From positions 1 to 64,000 of the forward strand of contig OENT01000234.1 of NCBI GenBank assembly GCA_900239685.1: a DNA stretch of 64,000 nt, in the 5' to 3' direction. The number at the start of each line of letters is the position of its first letter. Position 1 is the stretch's first letter. Below the pieces are notes generated by a model. That model had not been told where the DNA came from and did no database searches. It was given only the letters and a program-made list of their open reading frames with translations. The stretch is from Rotaria macrura. Its lineage: Eukaryota > Rotifera > Eurotatoria > Philodinida > Philodinidae. Position numbers and translations under genes: made by a program. This document shows, piece by piece, positions 12,640-22,417 of this stretch.

Positions 12640-12990
12640 CAGGAGAATCATTCCGACCATTGGATCCGATCGGATCCGTCAGGCATCCGATCATTTTTCT
12701 ATCGGAGTTTCTCTTATCCGACGAAATCCCATCGGATTCCTGGTTGCGATTCCTGATTCGGATCCCTAGTGTTGGATTTTATCGAATCCTACTATCGGAA
12801 TCCGATTGGATTTCATTGTGTGATCAGACAGGCCTCTATTGTTGGGTTTGAATGCTTATTCGTACTCAAATAAGAAAACAGGTTTCTTCCGTCGGATCCG
12901 TTACTGTTTCCTCAACCCGGATTCCCATAAGATTTCATGGGATCGTAGGACCCGATCGGATTCGGTATAGGATTCATTCACGTGGGAATT
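12640..12990. repeat. GATCGGATCC-type palindromic word array
   Basis: About 350 bp packed with variants of ATCCGATCGGATCC and GGAATCCGATT in both orientations, unlike the AT-rich surroundings. A few further words of the same type (TGGGAATCCG, TGGAAATCC) occur to the right of 14125. This suggests the 12991-14125 material was inserted into one such array. No terminal repeats could be set. Confidence 0.55.
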
Positions 12991-13357
12991 AGGGCTGGCA
13001 CTTTATCTTTATTTCACTTTGAAAAAGTAAAGTAAAGTAAAGTATTTCACTTTACTTTACTGAGTAAAGTAAAGTAAATCACTTTACTTTATTGGATAAA
13101 GTAAAGCTGGATCACTTTACTTTACTTGGTAAAGTAAAGTTAGACAGAAATATTTTGTATAGATAGATTAAAAAACCAAACTTTCTCAACTTTACTTTTT
13201 CGAGTAAAGTTAAAAAAAACTTTACTTTACCAAGTAAAGTAAAGTTCAACACTTTACTTTATCCGGTAAAGTAAAGTAACGCAACTTTACTTTACTGAGA
13301 AAGTAAAGTTCCTCAACTTTACTTTATTTGGTAAAGTAAAGATAAAGTGCCACCCCT
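12991..13357. mobile_element. Non-autonomous element with hAT-like ends and AAAGTAAAGT array
   Basis: The left end AGGGCTGGCACTTTATC and right end GATAAAGTGCCACCCCT are inverted repeats. The interior is an array of ACTTTACTTTAC / GTAAAGTAAAGT words in alternating orientation, separated by short spacers. No protein is encoded. Terminal AGGGGTGGC-type sequence and many subterminal repeats are typical of hAT elements, so a hAT MITE is the best reading. A near-identical copy of its right two thirds follows at 13882-14125. Confidence 0.75.
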
Positions 13358-13358
13358 A

Positions 13359-13359
13359 N
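13359..13359. other. Single ambiguous base (N)
   Basis: The only N in the window lies two bases after the right end of the AAAGTAAAGT element, between two near-identical copies of that right end. It marks a spot where the assembly was uncertain. Confidence 0.99.
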
Positions 13360-13653
13360 AACTTAGAAAAAAATTTTAAATTTCAAAAATTAAGGAAAAT
13401 AAATATCTAGAAAAATCAAAAACACAACATCTAAAAAAAGTTTTAAAAAATTTAATAAATAATGGAAAACAATTTCTTTAGAAAATTGTTAAATAATTTA
13501 AGGAAAAAATTTAAAAAAATTGAACAACTAAAACAATTTAAAAAAAATTAAATATGTGTTCTACCGTTTAAAGTAAAATGATTTATGAACGAAAATGTGA
13601 CGAGCACTGCTATTTATACTGATTTTCTGTGGCTAAGTATCAGTGCTCGAGTG

Positions 13654-13694
13654 TGACCAATTATAAATAAGGAAGAATCATTTATAATTGGTCA
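13654..13694. repeat. Perfect 15-bp hairpin
   Basis: TGACCAATTATAAAT (13654-13668) and its exact reverse complement (13680-13694) are separated by 11 bp. They may be the ends of a tiny or collapsed element. Confidence 0.85.
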
Positions 13695-13881
13695 GTTACG
13701 TTTACAACGGATCGTACGATGCGATCACTCCAACGCAGTTACGTTGGCCTGCGTCGCAGTAAGCGTAGTTTCTTATAGAGACCTTCACTACGACGAATGC
13801 GGCGTAGTTACGCATAACTGCGGCGTAAAATTGGCTCTGCGCGTAAATGCGGCGCAGTTGCAAAAAAAGCGGTGACATGGG

Positions 13882-14125
13882 ACTTTACTTTACTTGGTAA
13901 AGTAAAGTTAGACAGAAATATTTTGTATAGATAGATTAAAAAACCAAACTTTCTCAACTTTACTTTTTCCAGTAATGTTAAAAAAAACTTTACTTTACCA
14001 AGTAAAGTAAAGTTCAACACTTTACTTGATCCGGTAAAGTAAAGTAACGCAACTTTACTTTACTGAGAAAGTGAAGCTCCTCAACTTTACTTTATTTGGT
14101 AAAGTAAAGATAAAGTGCCACCCCT
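13882..14125. repeat. Second copy of the right part of the AAAGTAAAGT element
   Basis: This stretch repeats 13114-13357 in direct orientation with only a handful of differences and ends in the same TGCCACCCCT terminus. The left third of the element is absent. It could be a partial tandem duplication, the true right end of a larger 12991-14125 element, or an assembly artefact near the N at 13359. Confidence 0.85.
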
Positions 14126-14663
14126 ACTGGGAATCCGTAGTAAAATACAAGCTCCATGGAAATCCTTCTGTCAGATAGATGATAATGATAAACACCTCTG
14201 CATACTTTGCGAGAAGGTTTTTCAAACATGTTAAATACCATGGAACAACTTCAAAATCTCAGTGTTATGGCTGTTAGAATGTGTTTCCGAAAAAACTACT
14301 TTATTATAAATCCAGTGAGCCTTCATTACTTCTCATTCTTGTTGGAAGTTTCAGTCCTTATAAAAGTCTCCCTAAAGTAAAGTTGTTTCGAAAACACATA
14401 GTGTTTAGAAAAATATTTCATTCAAAACACTAATCGGCTAATAACAAAGAGAAACTTTTGCTTAATTTTTCTTCTGATATTTTTCTGAATGCATGCAATA
14501 TATTTTGATTCTACTATTTTTATGTCATTTAAGTAACAATTAAAGCCTAAAATAAAGTCATGGAACTATTTGGGTATTAAATGTTCTGTATCAAATTTTC
14601 ATCGACGAAAGTTTTCATAATCAAGGCTAGAACAAGACTATCGTATATATACTTCGAATTTAA
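14126..14663. other. Upstream region of the GT92 gene
   Basis: No gene. It starts with remnants of the GGAATCC word array and then becomes ordinary AT-rich DNA. TATATA at about 14645 is only 15-20 bp from the start codon, too close to serve as a normal TATA box. Confidence 0.5.
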
Positions 14664-17600
14664 ATGGAAATAACGAGATTATCATATTTATTACTTCTGG
14701 CAGTCCTAATGCCGCTTACTGTGTATCTATTAAATAACAAAGTTATGCGCACTTTTTTTCCACCTTATTTTACATTTACTGTACAAAAGTTACCGCTCAA
14801 TATTAGCAACGATTCAAATTTGGCGCAATCGCCAAAGATGTGTGCGACAACATGGAGGAAAGGTTTAAACCTCGAGTTTAACGCTTTCGGTGCGGATGAC
14901 TTGAGTAAAGTGATATTTTTGATGGATTCCGAACATGAAATAATTGTGGAAGATGGTAATTATAAGTGCATTTTCTTCGCTCTTGGTAAGTGTTCACATA
15001 AGGGATTGCGCGTAGCAGTGCAATTCGTTGTTGATTTAAAGTAGTGCCTTACCCTTCTATGATTTCTTTGGAACAAAATACTTAAGCATAATATGGTTCA
15101 AATGGTGTTGAGCAAAATTAGCTCTGCCACCGTTTGCACTAACCCAGCGAAAACGTTTTGGTGATTTCAATGAAATTATTCTGCAAAAAAGTCAAAATTA
15201 AAATCGATTGATATAACTTTACTTATCGTAGATCATGACTCAAATATGACTTAATATTGTTACTTATCCCGTGTGAAATTTTAATCCGCAAATTTCACGC
15301 GGGATAAGTAACAATATTAAGTCATATTTGAGTCATGATCTACGATAAGTAAAATTATCAATCGATTTTAATTTTGATTTTGTTGCAGAATAATTTCATT
15401 GAAATCACCGAAAATCTTTCACTGCGAAGACATATTACCTATGAAACGTGATATACAGTGGCCGTCAAAATTATTCACCCACCTATGTGACCTAAGATTG
15501 TTAGATTTATTTATAGAGTTCAATAAACAATATAAGGTTCTAGCTGCTGTTATTCTGTAGCTTATAGTATCTCATCACCATTTATATCTTTCACTATTTT
15601 TATTCTTTCGCATAGAAGTTTTATTTAACAAAATACTATTACCTGACTACTTTTGAATGCATCAAAATTATTCACCCACCTCCAAAAATACCATCTCTAT
15701 TTTATAGAAACCCACGAAATCAGTGGAAAAACATAAGAATATACTAGAACATTCTAAAATATACTAGTAAATATACTAATAGTAGATAAATAGCTTTGCG
15801 TCACTGTTGAAATTAGTAATTTTTCATTATGGCGCCAAAGAAGAAGGAACATAGTGAAGACCTCAGAACTCTTGTTATCAAGCATTTCTTAAATGGTGAT
15901 TCACAACGAGAAATAGCCAAGAAGACTTTATTAAGTCGAGAAACAGTACGATCAATGATAAAAAAGTATAAAAGTACAAAATGCAACGGTAACCTGTTTG
16001 GGCGTGGTCGTAAACGGAAGACTACAGCTACGACAGATCGGCTCATACAACGAAAATTAAAATGCGATCGACGAAAATCAGCACGTAGCGTTACAGTTGA
16101 GCTCGAAAAAGAATTAGGGATATTAATTAGTGAGTCAACTGTTCAACGTCAAGCACATGAAGTTGGATTGTTTGGTTGAGTCGCTCGCAAGAAACCTTAT
16201 GTCAATAAAGTCAATCGTATCAAACGCCTCCATTATGGAAGAGAAATGCTGGGAAAATCACTGGGTTTTTGGACACTGTCGTTTGGTCAGATGAGTCGAA
16301 ATTTAACCTTTCGGCTCAGATGGCAAAGTGATGGTATGGAGAACCCCGAAGGAAGAATTCGATCCACAGTGTATCATTCCAACAGTGAAGCATGGTAGTG
16401 GTTCTGTGATGGTATGGGGTTGTTTTGCGAAGTCAGGAATGGGAAAGCTATTCGTTTTGGATCGCACTTTAGATCGTTTTTATTATTAGCAAATATTAGA
16501 AAAGAATCTGTTATCATCAGTGATTATGCTGGGACTTGGGAATAATTTCTCATTTATGCACGACAACGATCCCAAGCACACATCGGCTCACGTCAAGGAT
16601 TGGCTGAGGAAAAATGGAATAAAGGTTTTACAATGGCCGTCTTCTTCGCCTGACCTGAATCCCATCGAAAATCTCTGGGATGTATTTGAAGATCGAATGA
16701 AAAAACATCATCCGAAAAATAAAGAAGAATTGGCATTGCGACTCGTGGAAGAATGAAATAAAATTGACTTATATGTGTTACAAAAGTTGGTTGGTTCTGT
16801 CCCAAGTAGACTGAATGAGTGTATCAAGATGAAAGGATACCCGACTCGTTACTAGAGTGTTCAAAAAATTGTTTTCTGTAGGAGAAAAAGATACTTTTTT
16901 GAAAGTGGGTGAATAATTTTGATGCATTCAAAAGTAGTCAGGTAATAGTATTTTGTTAAATAAAACTTCTATGCGAAAGAATAAAAATAGTGAAAGATAT
17001 AAATGGTGATGAGATACTATAAGCTACAGAATAACAGCAGCTAGAACCTTATATTGTTTATTGAACTCTATAAATAAATCTAACAATCTTAGGTCACATA
17101 GGTGGGTGAATAATTTTGACGGCCACTGTATATGCATATACAAATAAAATTTGAATCTAGTGGAAAAAACAAATTCTAAATCTAATTTCATAAGACAATA
17201 AACCTATAATTTATTTTGAACGCTGCAAAGATGTATTGCTAACATAGCAGAGACTGAAAGGGAGAATTTTTTCACTCTCCACTCACCCCACCCCGACAAC
17301 GGTTTTCCCGTATCCCTCACCCTGTTATTATTTCCTTGAATGATTTTAGTTCTGTCATTAAAAATTTTAAGGTTGTTTTTGTCTGTTGATTTTATAATTT
17401 ATTTCATTCAGTGTATTACAAGAATACCTAGTAGTATCTGAGAATGCAACAAGTTTCACACGACGGTACATAGAATTTCACACATTAGTACAAAAACTAG
17501 GCACAATACTAGAAATTAACACGGGGGGGGGGGGAAGGAACAGCTGTTTTTTTTTGATTTTTAATCAATTTTAAATTAAAAAAACAGCGACTCGATTGAA

Positions 17601-20600
17601 ATGATAAAATTCGGTATCCTTGTTGTCCGAAATATTAATCAAGGGAGAGACAGTTTAAATACGATTTCTGTGATTTTTTTTGATTTTCCTGCTCTTTTCT
17701 GGTTCTGTGTTGACTTTTCTGATTAAAATCAATTGATTTAAATGAAAACAATCACAGAAATTATAAATCAGCTGTTTCCCCCTTGTGCTAAGTTGATATG
17801 AGCACAAAAATATGTTTCTCAAGATCAATCAATCTTTTTGCCGTTCTCTATTGAGCAAAGAAACAACATATTGTTAACAGTAGTTGAGTCTAGATTATAC
17901 TTCCTTTGATTGACAATTGGACCTAGTGCTGAAAACTCTCTTTCGACAACAGCCGAACTGCACGGGATAGAATATATTCGACGTGCTAACTTCGAGAGAT
18001 TTGGAAACATATCGTGGTATTCTTTCCAAAATAATAATGTTTTTGTATAATTCTTATGTTCACTTCACCTTACAATCGATATAAGTATCGAGTTCTCTTT
18101 TGCTGCTGTTGTGCATTTATATTCAGATTTTATTACTTCGACATCCATCAATTGTTCTAGAAAATTCTTTTGCCTTTTTCTTGGTGGTTCCTTGTGACCA
18201 TCGAATGCGGATGCTTACTTCCCTTTTGGCAACAATGCACGACACGTGCGATAGCTCTCTGATTTCTGAGCTGCCGTTGCTGACAATAATTTTTTGAACC
18301 TAGGACGCAGAAACGATCCCAGTGTGTTTTTTTCCTCAATGTTGAACATTGAATTCAATAGAGATAATGAACGTTTCGAAGAAAACCTCACACCTACATG
18401 CAATCAAATGTGGTCCATATTATGTGGACCATAAGTGAAAACAAAATCTTTTGTTTTGATAATTATATGTATTAATAAACATGAACGTCTTGATAGTGAA
18501 TCTGAAGAACGGGGAAAATGTCAGAGATTCTATTTTGCCCGACCCCACCCTGCTCCGTCTTTCCAACAAAATTTGCTCCCCACCTGGGGCCCTCTCGCCC
18601 TGTTTCGGTTTCTGATGGCGAATTATTTTATATATCAAAATTTAATAAATTTAGTAGCATGGTTGTATATATCATTTATCTAGGTACAACCCACAGATTG
18701 CCAGCTAAGCTGCTGAAACGAATCGGAGACAACACGACATTTGATCCACATCGACATACATTGGTTCTTCAGTGTGAAATACCAAAGGAAGCCGTTAACC
18801 AAAACACTATGGCAATAGATCTTTTGCTAAGTAAGTACTAGGTTGAAGTAATATTTTAGAACAAATGCTTGTCGTAACGGTTATTCTGAATACTAGCAAA
18901 TAATTAATCTTACCTTCAATAAATTTTTAGATAAACGAGCAGTCATTTAAAGATTTAAGGTTCTTAAATGAACTGCGTCTGAACCATTGGAAATATTCTC
19001 CTAATAACTACAAAAATAAAGATTTTGTCAGATATTTTCATAGATGCGCTCATGAAAATGAAGCAAAAAAGAATGTTTAGTTCTATCAATAGAAATAATT
19101 CATGTGAATTTATACACTAGATTTGAAAGTTGTAATCGGAGAAGGCTTCTTCGTACTGCAATCACATCAAATAAAAAAGTCACTACTCATTCTTCAAGAA
19201 AACTCCATACGATTATTACACTACCTTCGATTAAAATTCTATCCTGTCCAAAGCATGTAAGCTTGTTTTGCGATGTAATTTTTATTGAAAACAGTTGTTT
19301 TGGAATCCGTTTTAATATACGTAAAAAGTAAAATGTTCAAAGGAGGTTCTTTTTTCACTTCAAAATGAATTTCGTTTTAGAAGTATATTACCATTGTTAT
19401 TTCAGTTATTTATCATAGATCTTATATAATATTCTTTGTTGTCCATAACTATTTATTGAAGTACGATCTAGTTCACCATGTAGTTTCTTAAAGATTATGT
19501 TGCAAATGAAGAAAATAATAAGTTTATTATTAAGTAAACAAAATACAGAGTTATGGTAAGCGTACTGTACTATCAAAGACTTTCTACTGAGTGGTTTTCT
19601 TTGAATAGCGTTCGTGAAAAGATGGGATTTATACATAATGTACATTTTCTACCTAAACGTTTTGAGAAAGGATTGTGTTGTTTGATATCGTGTGTTTTCT
19701 TAAACAGAACTATAATTCTATGAATATTCAAGGCGGAACCATTAGTTCTTGGTATATCTGTAATTGTTCATGAACTGAGAACGTGTGGCTATCGCCTATT
19801 GTTTTTGAAAAAACTTGAACTGATATCCAGTTCCTTTGAAAAGAACCGAAACAGGTCATCACTTGTTTCAGAAGAACTGGAATCCAATACTCATACCTGC
19901 CCCTTCATCATAAAATTGGAAGATGTATTAACTGTGATTTTATAAAAGTCCTTAGAATTTCTTCGCCTTCTCTGTTTTCTTCACTGACGAACTAGCATTT
20001 ATTATTATAAACGCATTTTCTTGAATGAGTATTCTTGAAACCTCACCAGCTGACGTATTTACATGTGTGAAATCTGTCACAGGTATGATTGCTATTAGAG
20101 TTATATTTTGCTAAGAACTAACGAGTTTTACATATTGATCATTCAAATATATATAAATGTTATATGTGTTTAGTTGCAGGAATCAGTTTTCTTGATGCTA
20201 TTGAAATTACTATATGCCGATCTTATACATCATCATATAGTTTCACCAATAGTCGATTGTTTTTGGAAAATATCTCTCAACCTATACAAGCCAGGACAAA
20301 ATTAAATAAACGTTCGAATCTCATTGCTTCCTGTACTCAAATAGAACATCGCTACCCAGAAATTCCTCCATGGATTGATTTCCATCACAAAATGGGAGTT
20401 GAACATTTCTATGTCTATGATCATGCTCATTTCAATAAAACTAATTTACACAATACTCTCCGTTCATATGTTGATTCAGGGCTAGTCACTATTATTCCTT
20501 GGTATAAAGATCTTTGGTATGACTTCAAGTACCATGCTACATCTAGTGATTGGGTGGCACAACAAATATGGTCCCAAAACGATTGTATTTATCGTTTTGG

Positions 20601-22227
20601 TCATCTGCATTCTTGGATGTTGATATCGGATATTGATGAATATGTTGTTCCTATGGGTCAATATCGTAATTTCGAACAAGTTCTTGCTGTCGTTCCATCA
20701 CATTACTGTGCTCTCCAAGTTCTCCACTACTACTTCAAAGCCTTGGAACATGTTGGAACAAGTAAACCGCAATATCGGCTGAGTATGTTGTAGATTGCAT
20801 ATGTTCGATATTCACAGATTGTCTTAACATGATGAGAATAATCGAGGGTCACAGTGAAACAAGTTCTATTTCTCAGTAGTAGTATAACAATTTTTAAAAA
20901 TTCTGGAGAACATTTCCGAAGAAGCTTTAGAAAGTAATCTAATAGAAATATTGTTTCATGTTTTTGATAACAATTATCAAGTCGTAAGTTTTTTTGACGA
21001 GCTATACATCATCTGATGTGGATTTAATTATAACAGGAGCATATTGACTCTCTAACTGACTCTTCAAAATCAACCATCCAAAAATTCCTGCATAGGTCTT
21101 TTGTTTTAAAGTCATTTACAAATGCTACATAAAAGCAAAGACTTAATACACACAAAGAAGAAGTCATCAGAAGGTGAAGCATGTATGCATCTGTCTATGA
21201 GAAGACGATGAATCTGAGTATCAAATCTTGGAAACTAATTTGTTTTATCAGAAAGACAAGCACTATTGAAATTGACACTGATTTCATAACGATTACGAAA
21301 ACGTTTGTGGAAGTATAAAGCATCAAGAATGAGAAAAAACCTATAAGAGAGTAAATGTTCATATTTAAGAATGAATGAATGGAGTGCTTGTTTTTTGTTT
21401 TGCATAAAGAGAATCATATTCAATTCGATTCAGGAGCATTAGCTAAAACTGAAATATTAGATTGATGTAGTTTTGTGTCGGTTTATCATACTAAAATGAC
21501 AAAGAGAAAGTTAAAGTAGCATTCATCTCTATAACGTACAAGAATGACGAATTGATTACATAAAATTAGATTGTCATTTTTAATTAGAATTTTTTTAACT
21601 TATCAGATCGCTTGTTCAAATTTCTCGAACGCCATTTTTCGCAGTCCGCATCCACTCCACGTGAGTAGCATCAAATCTGTATTGTACTTGTAGTATAGAT
21701 GCTGACTCTTTTTGAAACTAAATTGTTTTTTGAACCCTCTTAGGACAAAACATGTTGCCACGTTAAGCCTTTCCTCAGTCGAGTCTTCTCGATGCGTTCA
21801 ATTAGTGAAAATATTCTCGAAATCTCTTATCTGGCGATAGGAACGACATTTTCAATTTCAAATTAGTCTGAATGTAAAATGTTCCTTACTTTCTTATTAC
21901 TATGAAAACAGATGTTTAATTTTCTACTAATCAGGAAACTATATCCACCGTGATCGTAAACACCGTCCACCCGATACGAATTCAAAAAATTTTGTTCGTC
22001 CATCGATGATTCATTACTTTGCTATTCACCAAGTCACTAGATCATTCAAAAACGCAACCGTCTTTTACGGCGATGTTAAAACACATGTGCGACTGCATCA
22101 CTATCGTAACGAGCTTTTCTCGCCACATCAAGCGAAAGACTTTGTTATGGATACTCATATATGGTCCTTCCTCGATCCAACAAACGACACAACAACACAT
22201 TCTTTACCATCCGTCGTCCGAAATTAA
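14664..22227 (+). CDS. Glycosyltransferase family 92 (DUF23) protein
   Basis: Four exons join in frame: 14664-14985, 18684-18830, 20180-20782 and 21935-22227, giving 454 residues. An alternative acceptor at 20174 adds two residues. Residues 7-24 are a membrane anchor after a short cytoplasmic tail, the layout of a type II Golgi enzyme. A stem follows, then the family's N-terminal pattern (NYKCIFFALG and LVLQCEIP), EHRYPEIPPWIDFHHKMGVE, FYVYDH, and the metal-binding acidic motif SDIDEYV (Asp at about 307 and 309). The last exon holds MIHYFAIHQVTR and a conserved-looking VKTHVRLHHYR. GT92 enzymes are inverting transferases; some nematode members are galactosyltransferases acting on N-glycans. 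The acceptor here is unknown. Introns are 3698, 1349 and 1152 nt, far longer than in most neighbours, and the first is filled with transposons. The exon joins fit in phase at all three junctions. Confidence 0.9.
15156..15414. repeat. Foldback element inside GT92 intron 1
   Basis: Left arm 15156-15281 and right arm 15290-15414 are reverse complements with few mismatches, separated by 8 bp. The arms carry TGATTTCAATGAAATTATTC at their outer side and GTTACTTATCCCG near the loop. It encodes nothing. The transcript could form a very long stem. A short echo of the inner sequence (GTTACTTATCCCATGT) occurs near 35114. Confidence 0.9.
15456..17128 (+). mobile_element. Tc1-family DNA transposon with long inverted ends
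   Basis: The element is bounded by TA on both sides (15454-15455 and 17129-17130), the usual Tc1/mariner target duplication. Ends CAGTGGCCGTCAAAATTATT are inverted, and the terminal repeats are about 225 bp long and nearly identical. Each contains a second copy of the outer motif (CAAAATTATTCACCCACCT at about 15663-15682) near its inner end, the IR/DR arrangement in which transposase binds twice per end. It sits within intron 1 of the GT92 gene in the same orientation. The well-preserved ends suggest it is not very old, although its gene is dead. Confidence 0.93.
15829..16855 (+). pseudogene. Broken Tc1 transposase
   Basis: The N-terminal 116 residues are intact: the start MAPKKKEHSEDLRTL, a helix-turn-helix DNA-binding region (REIAKKTLLSRETVRSMIKKY), a GRGRKRKTT linker and a second helical domain. 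Then come a TGA at 16177-16179, a frame change before the first catalytic Asp (WSDESKFN, about 16284), another frame change, a TAG at 16487-16489, the second Asp (HDNDPKHTSAHVKDWL, about 16560), the Glu motif (SSSPDLNPIENLWDVFE) and a TGA in place of a Trp codon at 16754-16756. The remaining tail ends at TAG 16853-16855. The DDE spacing is that of the DD34E Tc1 group. It cannot make a working enzyme. Confidence 0.93.
17130..17518. other. Intronic sequence with C-rich patch
   Basis: Part of GT92 intron 1. AT-rich, except for a C-rich patch around 17275-17330 (ACTCACCCCACCCCGAC). Nothing else is seen. Confidence 0.5.
17519..17789. repeat. Inverted-repeat element with AATCAATTGATT words
   Basis: The left end reads CACG, a run of G, then GAACAGCTG. 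The right end, read inverted, gives CACAAGGGGGAAACAGCTG, so the ends match imperfectly. Inside are inverted segments (ATTTCTGTGATT against AATCACAGAAAT) and repeated AATCAATTGATT-like words. It lies directly beyond the C-terminal end of the hAT transposase remnant, so it may be the subterminal part of that element or a separate MITE. Confidence 0.55.
17825..18403 (-). pseudogene. hAT transposase remnant, C-terminal part
   Basis: Read on the minus strand, 18403-18216 gives SMFNIEEKNTLGSFLRPRFK, the region before the dimerisation domain in hAT enzymes. It breaks after LLPKGK. A shifted frame carries KNFLEQLMDVEVIK around 18170-18130. A further frame from about 18055 carries FWKEYHDMFPNLSKLARRIY, CSSAVVEREFSALG and VNQRKYNLDS, which is the hAT C-terminal dimerisation domain, ending at TGA 17825. 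At least two frame changes separate the pieces, and the N-terminal half with the zinc finger and first catalytic residues was not found. It lies antisense within GT92 intron 1. Confidence 0.85.
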
Positions 22228-22411
22228 ATCATTTTCATCAAGTCATTCTCTCATTCAAAGACGAACTCAAATCTTCAACACGCATAAATCGGCGCAGGTT
22301 TCTTGATGAATGGTTTAACCTTTTAAATAATCTGTGAGTAGCACTGCTTGTACGAGTCGTTAAATGTGTAAAATTCTTGATCTATAATCATTTTACAATA
22401 ATGAACAGCTA

Positions 22412-22417
22412 AATAAA
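22412..22417 (+). terminator. Poly(A) signal AATAAA of the GT92 gene
   Basis: The hexamer lies 185 bp after the stop codon at 22225-22227, in sequence with no other plus-strand gene. Confidence 0.5.

Larger units (their letters stand above)
13358..13881. other. Spacer between the two AAAGTAAAGT copies
   Basis: The first 200 bp are low-complexity A/T-rich sequence. A perfect 15-bp hairpin follows at 13654-13694. The last part (about 13720-13862) is rich in CGCAGTTACG, GCGGCGTAGT and similar words in both orientations, again a private palindromic vocabulary. No coding region. Confidence 0.6.

Noticed and set aside
12615-12851. 78-codon open frame rich in Pro, Ser and Ile
   Set aside because: Generated by GGATCC/GATTCC repeats, with no splice or start context.
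18411-18431. TGGTCCATATTATGTGGACCA near-palindrome
   Set aside because: Too short to distinguish from chance in repeat-rich intronic DNA.
18930-19080. About 50 open codons (NHWKYSPNNYKNKDFVRYF) after a TTTTTAG
   Set aside because: Lies in GT92 intron 2 but is out of phase with the preceding exon; skipping it gives a perfect join.
20020-20101. Exon-like stretch MSILETSPADVFTCVKSV before GTATGA in GT92 intron 2
   Set aside because: No acceptor gives a phase compatible with exons 2 and 3.
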